From: an uncultured Planctomycetales bacterium
Lineage (GTDB): Bacteria; Planctomycetota; Planctomycetia; Pirellulales; S012-138
DNA: 25,062 nt
NCBI GenBank assembly: GCA_937982665.1
Contig: CALJLD010000139.1
Location: forward strand, 1 to 25,062
Reading direction: 5' to 3'
The notes below the pieces were generated by a model. It worked only from the letters and a program-made list of their open reading frames with translations, was not told the DNA's origin and did not search any database. Numbering within the stretch: position 1 is the stretch's first letter; each line of letters opens with the position of its first letter. Of the stretch, positions 1 to 7,430 are shown piece by piece. The position numbers and the translations under genes were made by a program.

Positions 1-1162
1 TAAAGATGACGCTGTCCCGCGCGGACTCCGCTTCGTCTCCAGCAAAGTAGTTCAGCTGATTGACTCCATCGATGGGCCGATCTGTCGGCAGAAACTCCGT
101 TGCACCGGCCGCGGCCAACAATGTGGGGAACAGGTCCATCTCGTGAACGATGCCATCGCGGACTTGTTCGGCAGGGAAATGACCTGGCCACCGCATTACG
201 CAAGGCGTGCGAATGCCGCCTTCAAACGCCGTGTTATAAAATCCGCGCCAGGGACCGGGCGAACCGCGCCAAGGTCGGCGTTCTTCCGCACCGTTGTCCG
301 TACACCAGATGACAATTGTATTCTCTGCGATGCCCAATCGATCGATCGCTTCCAACACCAAGCCCACGTTGTGATCGACATCGGCCATGCTGTCGCCAAT
401 GTCGCCTGCTCCGGTCTTACCGGCGAAGTCAGGATGGGGCATGGTTGGAAAGTGAATCTGTGTGATCGGATAATAGAACAGGAACGGATCGCCATCGGCC
501 GTGCATTGTTCCATGAACCCAATCCCGCGCTCGGCACATTCACGATCAACCGTGGCGCGCGATTCCATGTCATAGACTTTGACTTTGGTTGATCGCTCGC
601 CGGCTTTGCCTTCCCAGATGTATGGCGGCTCATCATCGGGGTCCCAGTTCTCAAAGCTGGTGAACTGTGCCGTGTGACTGGTCCCCGGGATTCCGTACCA
701 TTCGTCAAAGCCTTGGTCCTGGGGCTCGCGTTGTCCTTCCCAGTTGTCACCGCCGACGTGCCACTTGCCGAAGAGTGCCGTCCGATAACCGTGTTGCTTA
801 AGAGCTTCCGCCAGGGTGACTTCCCACAACGTCATACCGGTGGCCTGAGTTGAGCCGGCACGAACGGCGTAGCGTCCTGTGAGGAGCGCGGTGCGAGAGA
901 CCGTGCAAGAATATTCCACGTTGAAGTTGGTGAGCTTCAGGCCTTCTTCGGCCAGGCGATCAATATGCGGAGTGGGCACGCCGCGAACGCTTCCGTAGCA
1001 GCCCACTTCACCCCAACCCAGATTGTCGGGGAACATCAGCACGATGTTTGGCTTGGCCGCGGTTGATGGCCGTGCGGCATCTTGCGGTGCTGCCCAGGAC
1101 GGAGTCCGTGCGGCCAGGCAGAACAATACAGCCAGACAAGTTCGCAAATGGGACGCCCGCAT
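1..1162 (-). CDS. Exported arylsulfatase, N-terminal part (runs off the window)
   Basis: Probable sulfate-ester hydrolase of the alkaline-phosphatase superfamily; planctomycetes use many such enzymes on sulfated polysaccharides. The first 387 residues are visible and the C-terminus lies beyond base 1. The start at 1162 is preferred over an in-frame ATG at 1183 because AAGGAG sits 8 bases upstream. Residues 1-25 form a signal peptide (LAVLFCLAARTPSWA). Family motifs seen: NIVLMFPDNLGWGEVGCYG (39-57, metal ligands D46/N47), the maturation motif SCTVSRTALLTGR (85-97), FGKWHVGG (131-138) and CTDNG (287-291). The maturation motif is odd: the position normally Pro or Ala after the modified Cys86 is Val88. 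The family is secure; the substrate cannot be read from the sequence. Confidence 0.93.
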   Translation of the reverse strand, partial: MRASHLRTCLAVLFCLAARTPSWAAPQDAARPSTAAKPNIVLMFPDNLGWGEVGCYGSVRGVPTPHIDRLAEEGLKLTNFNVEYSCTVSRTALLTGRYAVRAGSTQATGMTLWEVTLAEALKQHGYRTALFGKWHVGGDNWEGQREPQDQGFDEWYGIPGTSHTAQFTSFENWDPDDEPPYIWEGKAGERSTKVKVYDMESRATVDRECAERGIGFMEQCTADGDPFLFYYPITQIHFPTMPHPDFAGKTGAGDIGDSMADVDHNVGLVLEAIDRLGIAENTIVIWCTDNGAEERRPWRGSPGPWRGFYNTAFEGGIRTPCVMRWPGHFPAEQVRDGIVHEMDLFPTLLAAAGATEFLPTDRPIDGVNQLNYFAGDEAESARDSVIF

Positions 1163-1322
1163 CAGGAGAACTCCTTGAGACATGCTGCGAAATCGGGTGA
1201 CGTCCGCATTGTCATTGACTGGGCCGGCAGGTCAAGAAAATTCGATGAGTTGGGCAGATGTGTTGAGAATAGCAGCGATGAGTTGAGAACAGTACCGCCG
1301 TGAGCGCTCGCATTTGCCGCTC

Positions 1323-2151
1323 TCAGCGACCCTCGGCTTCCTCGCGGTCGTCTTGCCACGTGGGCTCTGCCTCGCGCACCGTTTCAGCGGACTCGCTCAA
1401 CTTTGTATGCCGATCGCCCAACTTCTGCGTCAGCAGCGAGTCAATCTGCTGTACATCGGTGGCATAGACCTCAACCGCAACCGTCTTCAGGAACTCGCCG
1501 GTTGCGATCTTGAATTCGACGACATTCGCGAAACCATACTCGGATTCGGCCGCCCAGCGTGACAAGACGACGTCCGAATACCGGGGCGGTAAGTGCCATT
1601 AGCTTCGAGCCAAAGGCAGTCACCGTAAAACCGCAGGCTACCATTGCGCGCAATCAACGGAATCAATGCCGCAGACTGAAGCGTTGCCAGAATGTATGTC
1701 AGCCAAAAGAAATCGAAGTACAACACCACTCGCACTCCCAGGTCGTCGAGTTGATTTGATGACCAGGCAAAAACCGCCATGGAGATGACGAATGGTGTCA
1801 TCGCGAAGCACCGCGACAGTGTCAACCAGATTGTGCGCGGGGCCAACCCGCCGAAACTTCGAATCAATCCGCCATGTTGTCGGTGTCGGCCCCGTTGCAT
1901 CCATAACGCATAGTTCAAATACGCCAGAGTGAAGATTGACCACATCACAACTTGCGCGAGAAATGCCCATGTTGTGTCAACGTCCAATCATGGCCGACGA
2001 CCGCGACAACACCGAGCGCCAGAGCGTAAAGCAACGTAACGCCAAAGATTGTCCGCAGCCCAAAGCGCATCCTGGTGCGTTCCGGGAGTGCCTCGGCCAT
2101 GGGGGTGGCTTTGATGGCCGCAGCAACCGGTTTTGCTTGCGCGTCGTTCAT
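1323..2151 (-). pseudogene. Fragmented multi-pass membrane protein (several frameshifts)
   Basis: No single frame covers this stretch, but three or four successive frames give protein-like sequence in the same direction. Frame 1 starts at ATG 2151 (MNDAQAKP) and contains a membrane helix (FGLRTIFGVTLLYALALGVVAVV) before stopping at 1945. Frame 2 continues from about 1987 with hydrophobic segments (FLAQVVMWSIFTLAYLNYALW, FVISMAVFAW, VVLYFDFFWLTYILATLQSAALIPLIA) and loses sense near 1640. A short third frame (about 1585-1640, SKLMALTAP) leads into frame 4 (PRYSDVVLSRWAAESEYGFANVVEFKIATGEF) ending at the stop at 1323. Joined, this would be an integral membrane protein of about 275 residues with four or five helices. 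Suspected breaks lie near TTGG, TTTT and CCCC runs, so decay and sequencing error are both possible. The family is not recognised. Confidence 0.5.
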
Positions 2152-2437
2152 CGAGGATTCTCGCTTAGGACGAGAGACCACGGACAAGAGACCACGGACG
2201 AGGTTGCGCTTGAAGCTCCGATACAAAGATCAAGCCAGGAAGGATCGAAGTCGGTAAGGATTGCAGCCAGGCTGTCGTTTAATTGTTAACGCTCAACAGG
2301 CCGCTGCCAAGCAATTGTGTGATTGGTCGGCATTGTCGGCTGATCGGGCCCGGTCGATTCGACAGATAACGACGAAAATGGCCACGTTCACGAATTGAGG
2401 CTATCGCCTTTTGTCGAAGACTGAGCGAGGCTCTGCA

Positions 2438-2851
2438 TCACACAGTCGCGATCACTTTCAACTCCACCGCAATCGGCGTCGGGAGCGCGCGGACTTCGAC
2501 GGTTGTTCTAGCTGGCTTGATCTGGCCGAAGTGTTCCGCGTACAGAGCGTTGAATGTGGCGAAATCATCCTTGATGTTGGTCAGAAAGACCGTGACGTCA
2601 ACAATGTTTCCCCAACTGCTGCCGGCATCTTCCAGGATAAAGCGAATGTTGTCGAACACGGCCAACGTCTGCACGGCGACGTCGTAGTCGACGATCTCGC
2701 CGTCAGAGTTCAGTGTGACGCCGGGGATTTCAGTGTCGTCCTTTCGTCGCGGTCCCATGCCGGAGATGAACAGCAAATCGCCTACTCGCCTGGCATGAGG
2801 ATAAGCGCCAACGGGTTTGGGGCCGCGAGGGCTCATGATGATATCGGACAT
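2438..2851 (-). CDS. RidA / YjgF / UK114 family protein
   Basis: A 137-residue protein of the RidA fold, whose characterised members hydrolyse reactive enamine/imine intermediates or act as small deaminases. Seen: PVGAYPHARRVGDLLFISGMGPR (13-35), the core pattern DNIRFILEDAGSSWGNIVDVTVFLTN (67-92), and PARTTVEVRALP...VELKVIA (113-135), in which Arg115 and Glu130 match the substrate-binding Arg and conserved Glu of RidA. The 'GAYPHARRVGDLLF.SG.GPR' opening recalls the 2-aminomuconate deaminase subgroup more than housekeeping RidA, but no aromatic-degradation genes are nearby, so I call only the family. Length is normal. It lies 96 bases downstream of the ABC ATPase on the same strand and could share its transcript. 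Confidence 0.93.
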   Translation of the reverse strand: MSDIIMSPRGPKPVGAYPHARRVGDLLFISGMGPRRKDDTEIPGVTLNSDGEIVDYDVAVQTLAVFDNIRFILEDAGSSWGNIVDVTVFLTNIKDDFATFNALYAEHFGQIKPARTTVEVRALPTPIAVELKVIATV

Positions 2852-2947
2852 GGCAACTCTCGAAGGTTTGCGGCAACGATTCGCTTAGACGGCGCGTCGG
2901 CTCTTACGGTGAACTCTGTGTCATTGAAGACAATGTCAGCGCGAAGA

Positions 2948-3973
2948 CTACGTCAGCGATTCGGCCTCTTCGCGGGCTGTCGCTTCGTCGGCTTCTTCTC
3001 CGGCCTGCGAGAAGACCTCGGCGATGACTTCTTCCAGCGGAGCATTCTCCACGCTGACATCTTCCACTGGATGATTGGCAAGCAGCCCTTGTAGGACGCG
3101 ATTCATTTCCGCGCGTTTCACACGCAATCGGGCGCGGGGCGGTTCTTCCTGAATCACGTCACCGTAGCGCGCCAGGTCGCCAGGCAGGTGATCATCCGCG
3201 AAGAGGACCGTGACAATCTTGTCACTGGAGAAACGGTCAATAATTCCATCTAGCGAACCGTCATACATGATCCGCCCGCCGGCGATGATCACAACACGAC
3301 GGCACAAAGCCGCGATGTCTTTCATGTAATGGCTGGTGAGCAGGATGGTGGTTTTTCGCTCTTGTTGATATTCGCGCAGGAATTGTTGGATGTTGTGTTG
3401 CGCGACGACGTCCAAGCCAATGGTCGGTTCGTCCAGGAAGAGCACTTCCGGCGAATGAAGCAGGGCGGCAATGAGTTCCATCTTCATCCGCTCGCCGAGA
3501 GAGAGCTCACGGACAGGCTGGCCGAGCAGCTTGGTTACGCCCAACATCTCGACAAGTCTACCCAACGTTTGATCGAAATGCGTCTGCTCGATGCGATAGA
3601 TCTGCTGGTGAAGGCGGAAGGACTCTTGTGCCGGCAAGTCCCACCAGAGCTGGTTCTTTTGCCCCATAACTAGCGCAAATTGCCGACGATACGCATTTTC
3701 GCGTTTCCATGGCACATAGCCCATAACTCGTGCGCTGCCTGAGTTCGGCGTGATCACGCCAGAAAGCAGTTTGAGCGTTGTGGTCTTGCCGGCTCCGTTT
3801 GGTCCAAGGAACGCGACAAACTCGCCCTGCTCAACAGTCAGGTTGATTTCACGAACGGCCTTAACTTCGCCATACTCGCGGTGAAACAAGCCAGTGATCG
3901 ATGCCCAAAGCCCTTCACGCTTGCGGTAAATGCGGTAGTTCTTGCTGAGATTCTCGATTTCGATGACGGGCAT
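2948..3973 (-). CDS. ABC-2 type transporter ATP-binding protein
   Basis: Cytoplasmic ATPase subunit of an ABC exporter, 341 residues. Seen: Walker A GPNGAGKT (57-64), Q-loop VMGQKNQLWWDLP (Q105), signature LSLGE (157-161), Walker B VLFLDEP (177-183), D-loop and the switch histidine TSH (213-215). The insertion before Walker A (IYRKREGLWASITGLFHREYGEVKAVREINL) and the WWDLPAQESF segment are typical of the subgroup that pairs with two ABC-2 permeases of about 260 residues. The last 100 residues form the extra C-terminal domain of this subgroup. The start MPVIEIENLSKNY at 3973 begins the conserved domain; an upstream GTG at 4000 would add nine residues without support. No clear ribosome-binding site is visible. 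The partner permeases are absent: the next gene downstream is the RidA-family gene. The substrate is unknown. Confidence 0.95.
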   Translation of the reverse strand: MPVIEIENLSKNYRIYRKREGLWASITGLFHREYGEVKAVREINLTVEQGEFVAFLGPNGAGKTTTLKLLSGVITPNSGSARVMGYVPWKRENAYRRQFALVMGQKNQLWWDLPAQESFRLHQQIYRIEQTHFDQTLGRLVEMLGVTKLLGQPVRELSLGERMKMELIAALLHSPEVLFLDEPTIGLDVVAQHNIQQFLREYQQERKTTILLTSHYMKDIAALCRRVVIIAGGRIMYDGSLDGIIDRFSSDKIVTVLFADDHLPGDLARYGDVIQEEPPRARLRVKRAEMNRVLQGLLANHPVEDVSVENAPLEEVIAEVFSQAGEEADEATAREEAESLT

Positions 3974-4305
3974 GTGTGCGATTATAGGCGGAAGCCGCAC
4001 AGCCAGATAGCGGCGACATCACATGCGATCTCGTCCGATCTCTTGCGTCTGCAAACAACTAATGAGTTCGTAATGAAGCTTGCCTTGTAATCGTGATCGC
4101 TAAAGTTTCCATAAAAGCCAAATTCTCTTTATTCGATCCTTTTTTTCCAGCATTGCTATCGCTATCATGCCGACTCCTCCGCCCCCCAATTGGGCGTCCC
4201 AGCCGGGCACCAAACACGGGGGCATGATCCTCCCACTATGAGCGTGCCTGGATGAGTCACGTGGCCGCGCGATCAGAATCTCATTTGCTTGAAAGGACTT
4301 ACAAC
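3974..4305. other. Divergent intergenic region, ABC ATPase / Cys-rich protein
   Basis: These 332 bases separate two divergent genes and must hold the promoters of both. The part around 4085-4150 is clearly more AT-rich than the surroundings and includes a run of T at 4131-4137. I see no convincing -35/-10 pair. The Cys-rich gene has a good ribosome-binding site (GAAAGGA) just before its ATG. No further gene is supported; the open frames crossing here are shadows. Confidence 0.5.
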
Positions 4306-5145
4306 ATGAAGAAGGTTTTCGCCGCATTGGTTGCGGTCGCCGCGGTTCTGACTAGCGGCAACGTTTCCGAGGCTTCCGGCCTTTTCGGTCGCGGCTATTG
4401 CTGCGGCCCCGTGCAAAACTGCTACGTTGGCGGATGTGGCCCAACTTGCTGCAGTCCCGCTCCCAATTGCGTGACTTATGAGACATGCGAAGTCACTTGC
4501 TACAAGACAATCTATGAGACCCATTGGAAAGAAATCCCCGTCACTTGCTACAAGTACGAGTGCCACACGGACTGGATTGAAAAGTCCTGCACAGTTTGCG
4601 TTCCGCGTACGGACTACGTGACCAAGCAAGTTGCTCACAAGGTTTGCCGTCCGGTTTGGACCACCATTGAAAAGAACATCACTTGCTATCGCAACGTGCC
4701 GGTGACGGTGTGGAATACATGCGTTGTTGACGAGGGTCATTGGGACATTCAATACTGCCCCAACGGCTGCTGCACTCCCCGCTGTGGCGGTTGCGGACAC
4801 TGCAACTCCTGCTGCTATCCGCCCACCTGCTGCGGTCACCGCGTTTGGGTACCGAATCTCGTTGAGAAGAAGTATCCTTGCACGAAGTACGTTTGCGAAC
4901 CGTACGTCAAGACCGTCCCAGTCAAGGTTTGCCATTACGAGTACGACACCGTTGTCCGTGACGTGACCTATCCAGTTTGCACGTACGATTACGTGACCAA
5001 GACCTACAAGGTGCCTGTTAAGCGCTGCGTCGCAGTCCCGTATCAAACGGTCCAACGCGTGCCCTACTGCGTGCCCAAGAAGGTGCCGTACGTAGTCACG
5101 GTTTGCAAGCCGGTCTACACCCCCTGCACAACCTGCTGCTACTAG
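4306..5145 (+). CDS. Secreted Cys-rich surface protein, YTV-like
   Basis: A 279-residue secreted protein with 36 cysteines. Residues 1-23 are a signal peptide (MKKVFAALVAVAAVLTSGNVSEA). The mature chain has three parts: a Cys-rich head with CC pairs (about 31-50); a middle built of degenerate Tyr/Val/Thr/Cys units such as VTCYKTIYETHWKEIPVTCYKYEC, interrupted by a CC/GGC cluster (about 150-185); and a tail of shorter units (VPVKVCHYEYDTVVRDVTYPVCTYDYVTKTYKVPV, VPYQTVQRVPYCVPKKVPY) ending CTTCCY. The alternation of VP-Y, YTV-like and Cys positions matches the planctomycete YTV surface-protein domain, described in cell-wall proteins. Disulfide cross-linking in the envelope is inferred. The start follows GAAAGGA by 9 bases, and a strong terminator follows. 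The long open frame on the opposite strand is a shadow. Confidence 0.85.
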   Translation: MKKVFAALVAVAAVLTSGNVSEASGLFGRGYCCGPVQNCYVGGCGPTCCSPAPNCVTYETCEVTCYKTIYETHWKEIPVTCYKYECHTDWIEKSCTVCVPRTDYVTKQVAHKVCRPVWTTIEKNITCYRNVPVTVWNTCVVDEGHWDIQYCPNGCCTPRCGGCGHCNSCCYPPTCCGHRVWVPNLVEKKYPCTKYVCEPYVKTVPVKVCHYEYDTVVRDVTYPVCTYDYVTKTYKVPVKRCVAVPYQTVQRVPYCVPKKVPYVVTVCKPVYTPCTTCCY

Positions 5146-5160
5146 TCGTCCTTAAGTACG

Positions 5161-5180
5161 GCACGCCAAGCTTGGCGTGC
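5161..5180. repeat. Perfect 20-base palindrome downstream of the Cys-rich gene
   Basis: Ten bases followed directly by their exact reverse complement (GCACGCCAAG and CTTGGCGTGC), 15 bases after the stop of the Cys-rich gene and 17 bases before its terminator hairpin. In RNA it could form a stable stem, though with no loop the central bases must open. It may protect the 3' end of the message or bind a dimeric protein; neither is shown. Confidence 0.7.
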
Positions 5181-5197
5181 AGGTAAGAGATTTCCAA

Positions 5198-5232
5198 GCG
5201 GCGGAGTCCCCTTCGGGCTCCGTCGCTTTTTT
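5198..5232 (+). terminator. Intrinsic terminator of the Cys-rich gene
   Basis: The stem GCGGCGGAGTCCC pairs with GGGCTCCGTCGC around a short CTTC loop, with one G-U pair and one bulged base, and is followed directly by six T. It lies 52 bases after the stop of the Cys-rich gene and before the cyclophilin gene, so the two are probably separate transcripts. Confidence 0.85.
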
Positions 5233-5385
5233 GCGCATTCTGGGCATCATCGATATCCCGCACGATGTCACCACGTGCTATCACCGGCTTGCCAACAGCG
5301 GCCAGACTTCCGATGATGCGAATGTTCGATGCCGATCATCGATCGCCGTTCGCACACAACTTCAAACGCAACTTGGAAGGAACTC

Positions 5386-6048
5386 ATGTCCACCAAATCC
5401 GATTTCTTGTTGGCAGTCAAGCAATTCGCCGCTCCGGCTGTGATTGTCACGTTTTTCTTGGCGACACTAACGGCAAGCGCCACCGGATGTGAGTCCGGGG
5501 CCGCTCAGGATCAGCAACAGCAACAGCAGGATGCCGAGATCGCCGAGGACGAACTCCCGTTGATCGAGATGGAAACCAGCAAAGGCAAAGTCGTCATCGA
5601 ACTCTATGAGGACGAAGCCCCCAACACAGTTGCCAACTTTATTACGCTCACGGAAAGCGGTTTCTACAACGGCTTGACCTTCCACCGCGTCATCGAAGGC
5701 TTCATGGCACAAGGCGGATGCCCTGACGGCACCGGCGCCGGCAACCCTGGCTACAGCATCAAGTGCGAGTGCTATGCGGAAAACGCCCGCAAGCACGAAC
5801 GGGGCTCGCTATCCATGGCCCACGCTGGACCCAACACCGGCGGTTCGCAATTCTTCATTTGCTTTGGTGATACGCCTCACCTGGATGGTCGGCACACGGT
5901 CTTTGGTAAAGTGATTGAAGGCATGGAGGCGGTCGACAAGCTCAATCGCATTCAACCAGGCCGCGGCGGCGAAGCTGACAAGATGACGAAAGTCACCGTC
6001 AAGCGAAAGCGCCGCGAAGAATATAAGGTGGAAAAGACTGATCGCTAA
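5386..6048 (+). CDS. Exported cyclophilin-type peptidyl-prolyl isomerase
   Basis: Catalyses cis-trans isomerisation of X-Pro bonds, here probably outside the cytoplasm. 220 residues; the start is set by GGAAGGA 6 bases before ATG 5386. Residues 14-35 form a hydrophobic export signal ending in Cys35 (LTASATGC), a weak lipobox, so it may be lipid-anchored. A linker with six Gln in a row (43-48) and acidic residues leads to the cyclophilin domain from about residue 58. Motifs: FHRVIEGFMAQGGCPDGTGAGNPGY (99-123, catalytic Arg101) and SMAHAGPNTGGSQFFICF (143-160). The Trp of eukaryotic cyclophilins is His (PHLDGRHTVFGKV), as in many bacterial forms. The C-terminus is basic. Flanked by terminators on both sides, so it is monocistronic. 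Confidence 0.95.
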   Translation: MSTKSDFLLAVKQFAAPAVIVTFFLATLTASATGCESGAAQDQQQQQQDAEIAEDELPLIEMETSKGKVVIELYEDEAPNTVANFITLTESGFYNGLTFHRVIEGFMAQGGCPDGTGAGNPGYSIKCECYAENARKHERGSLSMAHAGPNTGGSQFFICFGDTPHLDGRHTVFGKVIEGMEAVDKLNRIQPGRGGEADKMTKVTVKRKRREEYKVEKTDR

Positions 6049-6074
6049 CCTGGCGTTCAACATGAACAACTAGC

Positions 6075-6105
6075 GCCGCCGCAGATTTTCTGCGGTGGCT
6101 TTTTT
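6075..6105 (+). terminator. Intrinsic terminator of the cyclophilin gene
   Basis: GCCGCCGCAGA and TCTGCGGTGGC pair across a TTT loop with a single G-U pair, followed by six T. It starts 26 bases after the cyclophilin stop codon. Confidence 0.88.
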
Positions 6106-6290
6106 CTTGGGTGGCGATCATGCCTGGTGGCATTGCCTAGGCTGCAGGCGTCTTTCGAATCCACTTTTCCGACAAGCTTGATCAATCCAGGCAAAACAGG
6201 CAGAAACGCTTGAGCGGCACAAAGATTGATTGGCCCAACGCAGCTGATAAATTGGTTGCTCGGAGTTATTGATCAATTGAGTGGGAGTTC

Positions 6291-6527
6291 ATGCTTCCAT
6301 CCTCAAGCATTAAATCCATCGTTTTGTCATCTGATGGACAGCGAATCTTTTTTGGATGTGGTGACGGGATTATTCGTATTCTCAACACTGCTTCCGGAGA
6401 GCTCGTCGCGCGTCTACGAGGACACAATGGTACCGTGAATGCCCTTGCAATTTCTTCGGACTGTAGCGTCCTGTTCAGCGGCGGCAAAGACAAAACGCTT
6501 CGACAAGGGAGAATCGTTCGCAACTAA
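6291..6527 (+). pseudogene. WD40-repeat fragment
   Basis: A 78-residue frame that reads as about one and a half WD40 blades: IKSIVLSSDGQRIFFGCGDGIIRILNTASGELVARLRGHNGTVNALAISSDCSVLFSGGKDKTLR. The pattern 'S.DG..I..G..DG.IRI....G.....L.GH...V.ALA.S.D...L.SGG.DKT.R' is diagnostic. A whole WD40 propeller needs about seven blades, so this cannot fold as a propeller alone. An ATG follows GGGAG, but an in-frame TGA lies just upstream. It ends 21 bases before the ECF sigma gene. In planctomycetes WD40 proteins and Ser/Thr kinases often neighbour this kind of ECF sigma factor, so it is best read as a remnant of such a partner; a short expressed peptide is possible. Confidence 0.6.
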
Positions 6528-6548
6528 CCACTTCTACGATGCACTGCC

Positions 6549-7178
6549 ATGCCAAACAACGAATCCAAACTCATCCGGGCCTTCAAGCAAGGCGACAAGT
6601 CAGCCGCGGATGAACTCATTGGCAAGTACTATGATCGCGTGGTTCGGGCTGCCAAGCGGCGGCTGGAGCGGGCGAATCTCCGTGCGACGTCCGAGGAGGA
6701 TGTGGCCGCCAGTGTGTTTGAAAGCCTGTGGCAGCGGGCCGAACAAAAACGGTTTGACGAGGATCAACTCGGCAGCACGGAGGAATTGTGGAAGCTGCTG
6801 TGCACGCTTGTCCGGTTCAAGACGCTGGATCACATTCGGCGTGAAAAGGCCCAGCGACGCGGCGGCAATGCCTTGCGGGGGGAGAGCGTTTTCATCAACG
6901 CCAACGAGGACGGCGCCGGCATCGCCAACTTCGCTGTTGATGAAGAATCGATTGCCGGCCTGGTTGGATTTCGCGAACAACATGAAAACTTGATGAAGCG
7001 GCTCGGCACCGATGAGCTGCGCGAGGTCGCCACCATGCGGCTGGAAGGGTACAAGGTCAAGGAGATTGCCGCGCACTTTGACAAGAGTGACCGCTGGGTC
7101 AAACGCAAGCTCGCCCTCATCCGCGATTATTGGGCGGAGAAGGATGACGACGACGAAGCGGCCGCCGACGTTGAATAG
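6549..7178 (+). CDS. ECF-family RNA polymerase sigma factor, planctomycete type
   Basis: A 209-residue sigma-70 family protein with only regions 2 and 4. Region 2 spans about residues 8-100 (LIRAFKQGDKSAADELIGKYYDRVVRAAKRRL...EEDVAASVFESLW...LWKLLCTLVRFKTLDHIRREKAQRRGG). A linker follows, then region 4 from about 140 (LMKRLGTDELREVATMRLEGYKVKEIAAHFDKSDRWVKRKLALIRDYW), whose helix-turn-helix contacts the -35 element. The C-terminus is acidic (EKDDDDEAAADVE). The layout matches the large planctomycete ECF groups that lack a classical anti-sigma factor and often precede a Ser/Thr kinase gene. Here no kinase follows; only a WD40 fragment precedes it. The target promoters are unknown. Confidence 0.9.
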   Translation: MPNNESKLIRAFKQGDKSAADELIGKYYDRVVRAAKRRLERANLRATSEEDVAASVFESLWQRAEQKRFDEDQLGSTEELWKLLCTLVRFKTLDHIRREKAQRRGGNALRGESVFINANEDGAGIANFAVDEESIAGLVGFREQHENLMKRLGTDELREVATMRLEGYKVKEIAAHFDKSDRWVKRKLALIRDYWAEKDDDDEAAADVE

Positions 7179-7301
7179 TAGAGTTTCGTCATCGCGATGG
7201 CTTATGTTTTCGTTTTTGAGGACCGCCTTCGTCGAATGAACTTGTCGGGCCGCATTTGAACACTGGATTGATATCCCAGTCTTAGGCCACAAGGGGCACA
7301 A

Positions 7302-7430
7302 TCACAGTTCTTCCGACAGGCATGCAATCAGTTGCTCGCACTCCTCGCGCGTGTTGAAGATATGCGTGGAGACGCGAATGGCGTCCAGCCCTCGCTCCCT
7401 CACCGGGCGGCAGCGGATGTTTTCTTCATT
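7302..7430 (-). pseudogene. Displaced C-terminal tail of the class V aminotransferase
   Basis: Out of frame with the body of the aminotransferase upstream but clearly its end: NEENIRCRPVRERGLDAIRVSTHIFNTREECEQLIACLSEEL. The pattern 'R.RPV.ERGL.A.RVSTHIFNT.EE...L...L' is the usual C-terminus of class V aminotransferases. A single-base change between about 7420 and 7440 (one base missing from the reading-frame body, or a -1 shift in translation) would restore a continuous protein of about 420 residues. Confidence 0.8.

Noticed and set aside
2411..3094. A 227-codon plus-strand frame over RidA and the end of the ABC gene
   Set aside because: Antisense to two well-supported genes and crosses their boundary.
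4273..5055. A 260-codon open frame on the minus strand across the Cys-rich gene
   Set aside because: Created by the repeated Tyr/Val/Cys codons on the other strand; no ribosome-binding site and no plausible domain.
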